Positions 12,547-24,049 of a DNA stretch of 64,000 bases are shown piece by piece (positions within the stretch are counted from its first letter, which is position 1; every line of letters starts with the position of its first letter). This stretch comes from Asterella californica (taxonomy: Eukaryota; Streptophyta; Marchantiopsida; Marchantiales; Aytoniaceae): assembly GCA_036924285.1 (NCBI GenBank), contig JAYKYS010000002.1, positions 36,254,501-36,318,500 on the forward strand, written 5' to 3'. The translations under genes and the position numbers were made by a program. Below the pieces are notes generated by a model. That model saw only the letters and a program-made list of their open reading frames with translations, made no database searches and had not been told where the DNA came from.

Positions 12547-12873
12547 CTAGAGCACTATCAATACCAAGTCCTCAACATCTATAGCCCCACCCAGATGCTT
12601 CAGTTGTTGTATCAGACCTTTCACTCTATTCAAATGCTCTTTTAGTGAATTTCCTGCAGCCATTTGCAAAGTATTCAACTTCTTGCGAAGCATTCTCTTC
12701 CTCCCACGAGTTGCTCCTTTATGCTTTCTGATGAATGTGTCCCAAGCCATTTTTGAAGTTTTAACCTCCAAGATATCTAAGACTTCAGAGTTTTTGATGA
12801 TCATCTTGACAATGACAAGTGCTTGTTGATCTCGTTTAATCTGCTGGCGATCCAAGAGGTCTCTCTTCATCAC
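12547..12873 (-). pseudogene. Copia 1 gag fragment (UBN2-type)
   Basis: 108 residues with the copia gag signature: AWDTFIRKHKG, then KLNTLQMAAGNSLKEHLNRV and a coiled region of the L-x-x-L-K-x-L-G type. The N-terminal part is missing or out of frame. No CCHC knuckle was found with confidence between this piece and the integrase. Confidence 0.8.
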
Positions 12874-13423
12874 CTAGCACAATGTCTCACAGTCCTAATC
12901 CTGGAAGATGACTTGAAACACCATATTGGATAGTTTGTACTATCCAGCTTATGATAATCATGAAGCAAGTTGTATTAACGTTAGTCATCGATAGAATATC
13001 AAGTAGCTGAGAAAAATCTGAAACTTTCTAGAGTGGTTGTAGAGGTGGAAGTAGTGTCTATATTATTATCTATTGCAACCAATCAAGCATGGCAGCAAAT
13101 CTCAAAAACATCAAATTTGATCGTTAAGACCTTGAAAAATACAGTCAAAGTTGTGTTGACCAAGATTTTGTCAAAGTGTAACTTTCTTATACGAGCTAGG
13201 TTTGGGTCAAAAGTTGATCGTTGGAAAGCTCGTTTCGAGCCTTTTCGAGACCAAAAGAACTCTCAAAATTGCCAAATTTGATCTCTTTCATTTCCAGAAA
13301 CGTAAAACGTGTTTTGACCAGAAATTTTTCACTTTTTCTCTCTTCTCTGTTAAAGATGGTGTGCACACTCTATGTCTTTTTCACTCTCTAGTTCTTCAAT
13401 CTCCTTGTTAATGCTCTGACATG

Positions 13424-14771
13424 AACTCTAGTACTATGCTTGAGAACCAAAAGTAGTGACTACTCTCTCCTAGATGAGATATATCAATAAAGAAATCAGA
13501 TGACTCATCATCTCGCTAGAGGAGGAGTTGTTTATATACTCTAACCTATAGACAAAAGATCAATAAGAGATCAGTGATGAGTCATAGAAAGATGAAACTG
13601 AGACTGATATATTAAAGGTGACTGAACTTGATAGTATTAAGAGTGATTGAAGTCTTAACCTAGACATTATCTTTAACAAGACCTCTGTACGTATTGATGC
13701 AGAGCGTGCCATTGAGAAGATTTGAGAATGTCTGTTCACTGCACATATGATCTATCATGATAGACTGCTTCTTTTATGGAACGGAAAGGTGGTATCCTCG
13801 CAAGGCCTGAAAGTAGCGTAGCTTGTGCGAGTGATATAGAGAGATGTTGATGAATAAAACAAAACAAAACAAAATAGAAAATGAAATAATGAAAAGAATA
13901 AAAAGGTTTCTAGAAGTAAAGATGGTGTAGAATAAAAAGGAAGTTGTAGAGCACGAAGGTTTTATGGTTTCTTGGAACAAAATAAGATATTCTCTCTACC
14001 CCAAAGAATATTCTTGTCCTTAATTTTACATCCGCTTCGGGGGTTTAACTCGAAAGTCTCGTTCATACCTGCCATTTTGCAAGTGATATGCTTCTCTCCT
14101 AGATCAACTTCTTGTCCCACGTTAACTCTCAAGTATCCCCGTACTTAGGCGCCTTTATCCACTTCTGGGGTATTCAGTTTCACCAGAGCTAACGCCGTTC
14201 AACCTCATTTCCTATTACTCTGATACCCTCCTTCTCTATGTTCTCGGAAGTACAGTCCTACCGAAAGTGTCTCTACTCTCGGGACTAGCCTCTTCACGCT
14301 AATTCTCTTCTCCTCTTCCCACCGTCGTAGCCTTGGGGTCGTCGGCCTTCGCCTCTCTTACTATCGTGTGTTCAGAACTACGAGGCGCTTTAGACAAGAA
14401 GTAACAACGTACAATCCAGGAGTTGCACTCCACAAAGACCAAGTAAATAAAAGATATCAATCCCTCATTACTTGTGACCACAAGTTATGTACAGCGGGAG
14501 CTCGTCAGCCCTTCGAGGACTAGCTAGCTCTACCTTCTCTCTATCCCCTTATTGTGTGCTCCCAAAACTAATTTTCTGACGGGGTCTCCCGTGTCAAAAC
14601 AGAAGAAAACTTCTTGTCTAGTTTATATCTATTCATCTCATGACCGAAACAAAAAATTGGACAGTGATAGACAACAAAATTATAAACTGCGAAATGAACG
14701 ATGGGAGATAGCTCAAAGTACAAGGGCAGGCAGAGGCATACCGCATCAAAGGTTTTCTTATATTTGCAGGT
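13424..14771. other. Probable 5' LTR remnant of copia 1, then spacer
   Basis: The first few hundred bases should hold the 5' LTR of copia 1, but its partner was not identified. From about 14030 the composition becomes less AT-rich, with many TCTC and CCTC words. No gene was recognised. Confidence 0.35.
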
Positions 14772-15045
14772 TGTTGAAGGATAATATATAAGTTCACGTT
14801 CGTTCTATGTGTGACTGTCCAGTTTTTTGTGTGTAGTCAGTACCTGTCCTTATGACCATTCAGTTCCTACTTCAGTTCTTACCTCCCTCTTGTGTATCTG
14901 CGTTGTAACTCTCACTTGTTCCTCTGTTCCTTCACCGAGGCACCTCCAATGACCTCGATATCTAGAGATGATGACATCTATTTTTTTCTGATCTCATTTT
15001 TGCAGCTTCAGTTCTTGCAAGAACCTAACTCTTGCTTTATCAACG
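14772..15045 (+). repeat. 5' LTR of copia 2
   Basis: It starts TGTTGAAGGATAAT and aligns through most of its length with 18953-19221. It ends TCAACG where the 3' LTR ends TCAACA, so the canonical terminal CA has probably mutated to CG. Confidence 0.88.
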
Positions 15046-15058
15046 TGGTATCTGAGCT
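15046..15058 (+). promoter_or_regulatory. Primer-binding site of copia 2
   Basis: TGGTATCTGAGCT differs by one base from the usual plant copia initiator-tRNA-Met site TGGTATCAGAGCT and abuts the LTR. Confidence 0.85.
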
Positions 15059-15613
15059 AGGTAGAGAGATGCAAGAGAGAGCTTTGCAAGGGGGCTTGAC
15101 ATGAGGAACGTAAGGTTCCACCTAAAGAAAATAGAGTATGGGTGAGGATGCGGATGTATTCTTGATTGTGTGAGAAAAACATGAATGTGAGCGGAATGAC
15201 CAAATTTTTTGATTTTGAGCTTTTTTTACAGTTCAAGGGAGTTTGAAATTCGATTTTGAGAGGTTTCTCGAGTTTTTTGACGTTTTCAAGGACACCCACC
15301 TATGGTGTCTTGTCAGGAAGGGTCAAATTAAATAAGATATATCATTTCTTGAATTTTTCATGATGATGACAAGTTAGCATTTTGAGGGGGTTAGAGATGA
15401 GTTTTATGAATTCTGAGAGCACTTCATCCGTAGAACGGTGACCTTCGATTTGAAGGCTTTTGAGTTCTTTTTGGAGGAACTAAAATTTTCAGAGTTCTAC
15501 CTCTATCCACACCACATATATAGTGTGGTCCTACTTTCACTTTGCCAACAATCATACCCAGTTTCTTTTCATTTAGAGATTGTTTGATTAGATCAGGCTC
15601 GTGACAGTGTACA

Positions 15614-16410
15614 ATGGGGTCAGTTATCACAAGTGACAATTTACTTTCTGATTCTCATAAGTTGAATACTTCGAACTACCCTATCTGGAAAGCTAGGATA
15701 CAGGCCATAATTGCTGGATATGACTTGAGGAAGTTTGTTACTGATTTACATGAGAGATCTATTGTTCCTGAAGATGCTATTGTTTGGGATAGAGGTGATC
15801 AGTTAGCACTTTCTGTTATCAAGATGATAGTGAAAGATGCTGAACTAGAAGATATCCTAGTTATAGAAACTTTGAAATCAGCATGGGATACTTTTAGCAG
15901 GAATCATGAAATGATGAAAGAAGAGAAGTTGCGAGTTCTTAAGAGTAAGCTCGCAACCTTGCAGATGCAAGAGGGTAAAAGCATTGAGGACCATTTTATG
16001 GCCCTCAACTCTCTCTTACAGGACATCAAAACCCTAGGAAGAAGTGTTGAGGGTTCAGAGGCTATTCAAGTCTTGAAAGTCTCCCTCCTGCCTATGAGGC
16101 ATTTGTGAAGGCTAAGGAGGTTCATCCTGGAAAGATTGAGATGGACGAACTGGAGAGTTGGTGCTGCAAGAAGAAATCAATATCGTACAGAAGAACAAAC
16201 GAAAGACAACAACTGACGAATCAGTTTTGCTGCACATCAACAAACAGAGGAAGAGGAAACCATTTCCTCTCAACAAAAGGTGGAATAGCAGTGCTGAGTC
16301 AGGCAACCAAGGAGGAGGTTCTTCGGCATATGCACAGGGTGACAAGAAGCGAAAGACTGGAATTGTCACTATTGTGATAAACCAGGCCACTATGCTCGTG
16401 AGTGCAGATG
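15614..16410 (+). pseudogene. Copia 2 gag with CCHC zinc knuckle
   Basis: The first 164 residues (15614-16108) show the gag core: an N-terminal SNYPIWKARIQA, AWDTFSRNHE, then KLATLQMQEGKSIEDHF. After a stop at 16108 the same frame resumes and encodes a CX2CX4HX4C knuckle at 16364-16405 (C-HY-C-DKPG-H-YARE-C). The knuckle binds nucleic acid during packaging. The protein is interrupted and not functional as it stands. Confidence 0.88.
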
Positions 16411-16514
16411 AAGGCAAGAAACGAAGGTCCTGGTAAGGGCAAAAAACTGAGCAAATCTTGCTCAGGCTAAGTCTCCTGACGAAGACAATGAGCAACTGTT
16501 TTTTACTGCTCTAT

Positions 16515-17551
16515 ACACCGGTAAGTTAGATCATCCATGGTGGATAGAGTCTGGAGCATCTAATCATATTTCTTCCATTCGAGAGTGATTCCACAACTTC
16601 TAGTGGACCAACAATTGGTCTAGGAGATGATGAGAGGTATGAAGTTAAAGAACAAAGTGATATTCACCTCCAACTACCTACTGGAGCAATATTTCGAGTT
16701 GAGAGAGTTTGATACATATCTGGTGTGGTGCAAAACTTGCTCAGTGTTGGGAGGTTAGTCCAAGCTGACTTTTACATCAACTTCAACAACAAAGGCGGCA
16801 TCATACAAGACAATCAAGGTGTAGTAGCAAGAGGCAATATGGTAGATCATTTATATGAGCTTGAAGCTACTTCCTTACCTGAAGTTTTGCTTAGTGTTAT
16901 TGTACAAGAGAAGACAAATGTGTGCCACAAAAGACTAGGTCACATGAGTTCAGATAGAATGAACTTACTGTACAAGTTCAACCTAGTTGATGGAGTACAG
17001 AAATTCGATTCTTTGCACAAGCCATGTGAGATCTGCTTGACGAGAAAACACGTTCAAAAAAAGTTCCCTTCAGCAGCAAGAAGGGCTACTAGATTTATTG
17101 CATATAGATCTAGCAGGACCTATAAATCCTCCCTCATTAGGTAGAGCTGAATATTACTTATTGATAGGTGATGATTACTCACAAAAAATGTGGGTGAGGT
17201 TTTTGAGGAAGAAGAATGAAGCTTTCACACACATGAAAGACTTCATAACTGAAGTTGAGCTTCAGACTAGCAGAAAAATTCAAAAAATCAGGAGTGACAG
17301 AGGAGGGGAGTTTTTGTCCAACAGCGGAGGCTTTTTACAAAACCAAAGGCATTGTACGACAACTAAGTGCACCTTACATTCCACAACAAAACGGAGTGGT
17401 GGAGAAGAAGAACAGAGTGGTTGCTGAAGTAACGAGATGTCTACTCAAGGATGGAGGACTACCTAGGAAGCTGTGGGTTGAAGCAGTTAACACTGCAGTT
17501 TACCTTCTCAACCGAAGTCTAACAAAAGGTGGTGGAAGGTATGAGCGCTGA
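16515..17551 (+). pseudogene. Copia 2 protease remnant and integrase
   Basis: The protease active-site region reads WWIESGASNHIS near 16540-16570. The catalytic Asp of the D-S-G triad is Glu (codon 16547-16549). Gag-pre-integrase follows at 16725-17144, with CHKRLGHMS and CEICLTRKH giving the zinc site. Integrase is split by frameshifts. The three acidic positions are in HIDLAGP (17098 on), RSDRGGEF and QQNGVVEKKN. The segment 17621-18115 is the linker towards reverse transcriptase, with RRSTRIRRL near its end. Confidence 0.88.
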
Positions 17552-18119
17552 AGAGACTTTCACAAGTATAAATCCTGATATCTCAAACCTTAGAGTTTTT
17601 TGATGTAAGCATATGTACTTATGCCTAGAGAGTTGAGGAAGAAGTTAGACAATTGTTCTAAAGTCATAGACTACTTTGAACAAACGAAGGGATACAGACT
17701 ACTTGACAGTAAAGAGAAGATTGTCGTTAGTAGGGATGTTTTCTTTGATGAAGCAAATCATACTTCTCATCTTGAGGTAGAGAAGGAGACTACCACTACC
17801 TCCAATGGTACTAGTCTAGCTTTCAGATTTCCTCTTTCTGAAATGTTACAAGATAATCAGTTTGATGAGAATGTATCAGAAGCTGTTAGAGGTGGTGTAG
17901 ATGTTGATGTTGATGAAACAGAAAATATCTTACACTCACTTGAGTTGGTAGTAGATCTAAGAGATCTTGTCACACCAGTTACAGTTCTAGCTTCAGTACA
18001 TGAACAAGTGCTTCAACCACTTCCGGATCAAGTAAGAAGATCTACTCGAATCAGGAGGCTACTTGCTCGACTTGCTGAGATGTGGTTAGCAGAGGCGATT
18101 GATAACAAAGTTTGAAGGT

Positions 18120-18890
18120 GCTATGAAGTCTGAGAAGTGGATAAAGATAATGAACGAGGAGTTTACTGCATTGCAGAAAAACGATACTTGGTTCTTGACA
18201 ACTCTTCTTGAAGAGAAGAAGTGCCTACTCCAATGATACTTTCGAAGGACTGGTCTACTCAGCATGGATTTGACGAAGTCTACAAGAGACTAGTGAGAAA
18301 ACTGATCTATTTGGTTGTAAGGACCAGATCAGATCCAGCTTATGCTGTAAGTAAGCTTGGCCAGGAGATGGAGGATCCAAGAGTTCCACATTTGAAGACA
18401 GCGAAACGAGTACTCAGGTATCTGAAAGGTACTACGTTTCATGGATTGAAGTCTACTTCAATTGATCTTAAAGTTCTAACAGGCTTTATGGATGTTGACT
18501 GGACAGATGATGTCATAGACAGGAAGATCGGGTTATGCATTCTTGCTTGCAGGTGCAGCTGTTACTTGGCAAAGTAAGAAACAGAAGGTTTCTTCTTTGT
18601 CATCCACAAAAGTCGAATATCATGGATTGTGTAATGCAGTTCAAGAAGTTGTGTGGATAAGATGGATGATGGAAGATCTTGGAGAGGTCCAAAGAGAACC
18701 AACTATCATTTTTACTGATAACATGAGTAGCATTGCTCTTGTCAAAAATCCAATCCATCATGCAAAGACAAAGCACACTGAGATGCAGGTCCAATTTATT
18801 CGTGATAAAATATAAGTGGAGAGATATGTGCCACTTGGGTACATACTGATGATCAACTGACAGATATATTCACTAAACCTTTGTCTATAC
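18120..18890 (+). pseudogene. Copia 2 reverse transcriptase (core deleted) and RNase H
   Basis: The N-terminal KWIKIMNEEF and LQKNDTWFLTTL block near 18135-18210 is followed within a few codons by PTPMILSKDW (18221 on), which belongs at the C-terminal end. About 200 residues are therefore missing, including the catalytic YVDD. RNase H follows (18543-18815), with KQKVSSLSSTKVEYHG, a FTDNMSS block and HHAKTKHTEM. The element could not have moved by its own enzymes after this deletion. Confidence 0.88.
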
Positions 18891-18952
18891 TCAGTTTGAC
18901 AAACTGAGAAATGGCTTTGATATAGTGAACTGCCCGTGATCTTCCGAGGGGG

Positions 18953-19221
18953 TGTTGAAGAATAATATGTAAGTTCTCGTTCGTTTATGTGTGACTGTTC
19001 AGTTCGTTGTGTGTATCAGTACCTGTCCTTATGACCGTTCAATTCTTACCTCAATTTCTATCTCTCTCTTGTGTACCTGCGTTGTGACTTCCAGTTGTTC
19101 CCCTGTTCCTTCACTTTCACTGAGGCAACCCCAATGACACGATATCTGGAGATGATGACATCTATTTTTTTTTCTGATGTGTGTGAGCTATTGCAACAAC
19201 CTAACTTTTGCTTTATCAACA
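18953..19221 (+). repeat. 3' LTR of copia 2
   Basis: It starts TGTTGAAGAATAAT right after a purine run and ends TCAACA. It is homologous to 14772-15045. Confidence 0.88.
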
Positions 19222-21498
19222 GAGGTCGCCAAGTTGAAGAAGTTTGGAAGAGACGTGGTTAGGTGATGAAGGGGAAGATCGAATTATAAACGAGCGTCAC
19301 AAGGCCGGCTTAGGACCTCGAGCTGCAGGGCAAAGCATACATACTTGATACTCTGGATGATGAGCTTTTAAGTGTACAACCGGAACTATCAAAGCCATCT
19401 GTGCCGTGGAAAGAGCAAAATTTTAATGAAGAACTCCTGAAACCTGAAATCTAAAGTGGATTAATTTGGCTTCTCTTCTCAGGTAAGAGTCCTTAAAACC
19501 GTGAGTTGAATCTGAAACGTTTGCAACAGTACTCAGGTGAGTGTTGCACACTTACTGCGCTCGGGATGCTACTAGGCTTTTCTCAGCCGCTTTAACGCTT
19601 CTCGTGAAAATGTCACGAGCCGACCTTCGCACCACCACTACGAGCTTCTATCGCACGAGTTTCTTATGACTTTCACCTACACGCGTACGTACAGTCAAAA
19701 GATCCAGTACCGATCAGTTCAAAGTTCTGCAAGCAAAAGCTGAAGGCCAAAGGGGAACATCCGCTTCACAATGTCTCTCAACGTTCACCTAGCCATTTGC
19801 AAGGAGAAAGCACCACCAGAGCAAGCACGACTCGAGTGAAGGCCAGGCGATAACTTTCATGAACGCAGGGTCAAAAGTGGTGCCGTTAGCAAAGCAAACA
19901 GAACCTGAACACAAATCTGAAACTGCAAGAAGTTGAATTCCGAAATCGAAGTTGCCGCTGTGTTCTAATTTGAATGTCGAAATACCAATTACTTCTTCTG
20001 TAACTTCTTGTACAGAAAGCTATGAGTGGTGTCGCAAAGTGTCCTGAAATGCGTAAAACCGCACACGGGTTCTACGAACTATGTACCATTCTCCCTAGTA
20101 CTCTGACATAACGCTGGAACCCTAATCCCGTCTCAGCCATCAAGGTGGAAGGTTTGAGACCCTCTAATGTTCCGGCTGGCTGCCAAATAACGAGACCACT
20201 ACCGCGCCGATCCATGGAGTCAACTTAAGTTTGAGATGTAACTCAACTTTTAAGCCCGACGTAAAAGGTGAGTTCCTTCTGAAACTATAGGAGACACTTT
20301 CTATCAAAGCACCTCGGATACCTGAGTTTGCTATCATCAGAGTCCTACGGTAGCATTGTTAGTGTGTCAAGCGTTCTGTGAGGATGTATCCCTTAACAGA
20401 TATTGTTCAAACCACGTCAAATTACGAATGAGCTCTGATTAATGGATGGAGTTGTCGTTACAGGCTGCCATCTGCTCTGTCCAAAATTTGTCATTGGCGT
20501 AGGTGCTTCCATCGATCTTCTGCAGTGCCGACTTTAACTCCAGGGTTGAGTGCATGCGCAGAGTCTGCAGAACAGTTGCAAAAGCTCGTACGTAGCTATG
20601 ACCAGCAAAAACCAAACAGATGCAACAACAAGAAGTGCACAAGTACAACATACAAGCACTTGGAGCTGAATGAGTATGATCATGAGAATCCACAGTGTAT
20701 TCTCATCCTTCATTTGTATATATATATCTACCTCGTATGTGCTCACCGTGTATGGTATGTTACTTTTGTTCATGGTGTTACAGTATATTTTCTATTCAAA
20801 TGTCAAGACATATTAATTGACTATTTATGGTTGATTTGATAACAATTTACGACTTTTGTGTAAAGGTTAACTAGGATTTCTCTACTACTCCGGAACACTA
20901 GCATTTACCCAGGTTCCACTGTAGCAGTATCTTGTTCCACATGTTTGTAAACGTACGACGGGCTTTAAGTTGCGATTTTGTCTTCTGCGCTGCAGTACGA
21001 TACGTTTCTGAGGAGTTTTTGCAAGTTATCCATCACAGAATCTGCGAGACTAGGGTAGTTTATAAACTTCGCGGTGGAATCCAAAGTCGTAGTTCACCAT
21101 TAATTAGTATTAACTGAATCCAGTTTTGTTTCCAACTATAATCTCGATTGCCCAGGCTCCGAATGTGTACAAAAGCTATATATGCCAGTGGACATGCACA
21201 GGGATGTTTGAAGCGACGATCTAATCACAAAGTTAACTGACTTCAACTGAGTACTCGAGCTCTCCCATGGCCAGCGCTTTGGTTGCAAGTCAGTAATAAT
21301 ATTTTCTTTCACAGCTTTTCAAGTGGTACAGGATCGTGAGCCCTCATATATGATTCAGTTATTGAGGGCTCATGATCAGCTGCAGAGTATACACGTTCGT
21401 GTCCCTTCACTCACATATCTTCAGGTTTCAAGAACTAGATGAGCAGCAGACTCATGCATATTGGGAGTGATGAACCCAAGCGCATGCAAACGACTGTG
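19222..21498. other. Spacer upstream of the polyphenol oxidase gene
   Basis: Less AT-rich than other spacers. No frame has recognisable family features. A run of TATATATATC near 20717-20728 is simple sequence. Confidence 0.4.
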
Positions 21499-21506
21499 TA
21501 TATAAC
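21499..21506 (+). promoter_or_regulatory. TATA box candidate of the polyphenol oxidase gene
   Basis: TATATAAC lies about 260 bases before the start codon, which would give a 5' leader of about 230 bases. Motif evidence only. Confidence 0.4.
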
Positions 21507-21761
21507 TCAGATGAATTCACTCGTTCGTTGTCCATGATCATGACTACTGTCCTGATCACTGAGCAAGCGGTTATCCGTTACTAAACAGATAAAGCTAGTA
21601 GGTACTAAATTTACTGGTAGAAGCTGTCAGCTCACAGCAAATTGCGTGCTCTCCCAGAACGATTGGCGGCATCAAGGGACTGAAGCTAGATAGGAAGCAG
21701 GGACGAGGTTCTGAGCATCGCAGCGAAGGAAGAACCTTCTCCGATCCTGCAGCGGCACACG

Positions 21762-22991
21762 ATGGCCTCACCAGAGGAAGTGAAGCTCTTCATTCAAGTT
21801 TTAGTCTGTTTAATTTCGACAGCTGTTCATGTGCACTCAGCTCCTATCACTATCACAACGGAGACATTCAAGAGGTGTCAGAAGGGTGAATGGTTGGGAA
21901 TTCCTGCTGATTGCTGCGTGCCGAAAATTGTGGCAGGATCAGGACCTGTAACTGATTTCTGGCCAAAAAAGGTGTTATCCACTGGTCCTCTGAGAGTCAG
22001 AAAAGCTTTGCAGTGCTTGGCCGGAGAGGAACTGGGAACCTACAAGAATAAGTTGCACAAGGCTTATGAGCTGATGCGTGCTCTTCCAGATGACGATCCA
22101 CGCTCGTTGAAGATGCAAAACGCAATCCACTGTGCTTATGGAACCGGCTCCTTTCTCCAAGATGGCTCGAATAATCTCACCATCGACGTTCACATCAACT
22201 GGTTCTTCCTGCCTTGGCACAGAGCTTTTGTGTTCTTCCATGAGAGAATCCTCCAGAAGCTGCTTGATGATCCTGAATTCACTCTTCATTTCTGGAACTT
22301 CGATAATGGTGCCGACCATTCTCTGGATGTCAACAGCTCGAATGCTTGTTTCAAAGCAGGTCATTTCATACCAGCCTTATACAGCGACCCCTCGACTGCT
22401 ACGTTCGAGTCGAATCGCTCCACCAGGGCTTTCGATTCTTCCAGGCCTGTGGACCTCTCATTTGACACCCCAAAATTCAGTCCTAGCAAGGGACCTCCAC
22501 GTTTCCAAAGACGTCGATTCGAGCAGGTTGTGCATCTGAACGCTGACATCATGCACAAGACCCTGTTCGAAGATGATACTGCTCGCTTCATCGGTCAACC
22601 ATACAGAGCTGGAGATGCACGCATCGAAGTAATGACGGCGGGAGCTGGAACCGTGGAGATGCATCCTCACTCGAGTGTGCATGCTTACATCAGTGGAAAT
22701 ATGCTCGCGCCGCAGAGCGCGCCCTCCGACCCGATATTCTTCCCTTTCCATGCCAACGTGGAGCGGCTTTGGGCAGTGTGGCACTCGCTGAGCGAGAATC
22801 ACGTGGATCCAACTGATCCGGACTGGCTCGATGCACAATTCCTTCTGTGGGACGAGAACGCCGCCTTGAGGAGAATAAAGATCAGGGACTTTCTGACTAC
22901 AGAACACCTTGGCTACACATACCAGAAGGTGAATGATGAGAGTTGGATCTCCTTCCTACCTGATCCTGATGATGTTCCATTTCACAGCTAG
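21762..22991 (+). CDS. Secreted polyphenol oxidase (tyrosinase/catechol oxidase family), short form
   Basis: A 409-residue type-3 copper enzyme expected to oxidise phenols to quinones. Residues 1 to about 26 form a signal peptide (hydrophobic VLVCLISTAVHVHSA), suggesting secretion or a vacuolar route rather than a plastid thylakoid. Putative CuA ligands are His123 (HCAYG), His144 (VHINW) and His153 (PWHRAF). Putative CuB ligands are His303 and His307 (HPHSSVH) and His330 (PFHANVERLW). A DWL-type segment follows from about residue 354. The C-terminal KFDV shielding domain of typical plant enzymes (about 500-600 residues) is absent. The Cys that forms the thioether bridge in plant catechol oxidases, HCAYC in sweet potato, is Gly127 here. 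The frame is intronless and starts at the first Met that yields the signal peptide. Activity is plausible but unproven. Confidence 0.92.
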   Translation: MASPEEVKLFIQVLVCLISTAVHVHSAPITITTETFKRCQKGEWLGIPADCCVPKIVAGSGPVTDFWPKKVLSTGPLRVRKALQCLAGEELGTYKNKLHKAYELMRALPDDDPRSLKMQNAIHCAYGTGSFLQDGSNNLTIDVHINWFFLPWHRAFVFFHERILQKLLDDPEFTLHFWNFDNGADHSLDVNSSNACFKAGHFIPALYSDPSTATFESNRSTRAFDSSRPVDLSFDTPKFSPSKGPPRFQRRRFEQVVHLNADIMHKTLFEDDTARFIGQPYRAGDARIEVMTAGAGTVEMHPHSSVHAYISGNMLAPQSAPSDPIFFPFHANVERLWAVWHSLSENHVDPTDPDWLDAQFLLWDENAALRRIKIRDFLTTEHLGYTYQKVNDESWISFLPDPDDVPFHS

Positions 22992-24049
22992 CTATAGAGA
23001 AGTCCACAGTTATCACTCAGTACGCAAGTAGTTAGACCAAGCTGCTGGATCTCAGGAATGGTTAAACCTCCAAGGTTTGGCTTAAGAACTTCTTGATCGC
23101 GATGAGATCGATCAGGTGATGAAGTCATTCATCACATGCATCTTGAAAGCGATTATATATATCTACCTGTCGATGCATGTCAGGAAAGGTTGGTTGAAGT
23201 ACGTACAGATACACTGCTGAATCAGATCTAGATCCTATGTAGAGCGGCGTTCCATTCTCGAATTCACAGTCGATAACAGCCGGCGGGTGCTGGTACGATG
23301 CACCGCAAGTTTTCCATCGCTCGAAAGGAGGGCATTCTAGTCTGCTCTTGCAGTTGGTTTCGGGCTACAGCACTAGCTGCAGGGCAGTACACTCTCATCG
23401 AGATAAAACGCACACAAATTTTGCCCATGGCACGAGGGACAATGACTGTGCACGCCATAATCAGTGGATTCTGATGTGTGCATATTTAACTGTTGGGCTC
23501 AGTTCGGTGAAATTGCACTTTAAACCGGTTTCAGTTCAGATGTTCACGATTGAATTTTGTTTTTCGGTTCAAGTTCAGATGATGTTTAATGGGTCCAGGT
23601 TTGAGAGTTTCGATCATAGGGCCTGAAGGAGACAAGGAATGAATGACATAATTCACGCTCCGAGAGATGAAACGTAACGAAAAATTGATCCATAACTATT
23701 GCACGAAGTACTAACAACATTTCTCTAACATTCTAACCTCGTAAAGAAGTCGATCGTTGAAGCACATACTGTAAGTAGACCGAAAGAATAAAGAAGTTTG
23801 AAAGCTAGACGCAATGAATAGCCGACGGATGGAAAGAACTCATCAAGTGAAAGACTTACCCCAAGGTTAGAGCATTTGTAGGAGAAGGAGAAGGAGGAAG
23901 AACATTTGTAGCTTATCCTTCTTAAAATAGAACACTGGTAAATCAAAACTACTCCATACAGCAGTTGCACATGTATATGAAGGAGCATTGTCTATTGTAA
24001 TTGCTCTCTTGTGGATCTCGTTTGCTAAAGCTCTTTGCATAGCAATAGA
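22992..24049. other. Spacer after the polyphenol oxidase gene
   Basis: Contains the presumed 3' UTR. No other gene was recognised. A run GAGAAGGAGAAGGAGGAAG near 23880 is simple purine-rich sequence. Confidence 0.4.

Larger units (their letters stand above)
9350..13423 (-). mobile_element. Decayed Ty1/copia retrotransposon 1
   Basis: Read on the minus strand the domains follow copia order: gag (12873-12547), gag-pre-integrase and integrase (11783-10992), reverse transcriptase (10501-9971) and RNase H (9543-9352). GCTCTGACATGA at 13412-13423 is a decayed complement of the usual copia primer-binding site and would place the 5' LTR to its right. I could not match a left LTR to a right LTR, so the outer borders are uncertain. 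Stops and frameshifts break all domains. An 18-bp perfect palindrome (AACATGAGATCTCATGTT) lies at 9314-9331, just past the coding end. Confidence 0.85.
14772..19221 (+). mobile_element. Decayed Ty1/copia retrotransposon 2 with both LTRs
   Basis: Two related LTRs (14772-15045 and 18953-19221) enclose gag, a protease remnant, integrase and RNase H in copia order. The primer-binding site TGGTATCTGAGCT directly follows the 5' LTR and a polypurine stretch (CCGAGGGGG) directly precedes the 3' LTR. Flanking pentamers CAGGT (14767-14771) and GAGGT (19222-19226) match at four of five positions, as expected of an old target-site duplication. The reverse transcriptase core is deleted near 18215. LTR divergence of very roughly 15 percent by eye indicates an old insertion. 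Confidence 0.92.

Noticed and set aside
13424..13680. 5' LTR of copia 1 (13420-13676, begins TG and ends CA)
   Set aside because: No matching copy could be found left of 9350, so the assignment would rest on TG/CA ends alone.
20439..20839. Several frames of 79-104 codons on both strands
   Set aside because: Mutually overlapping with no motifs; treated as random frames in spacer.
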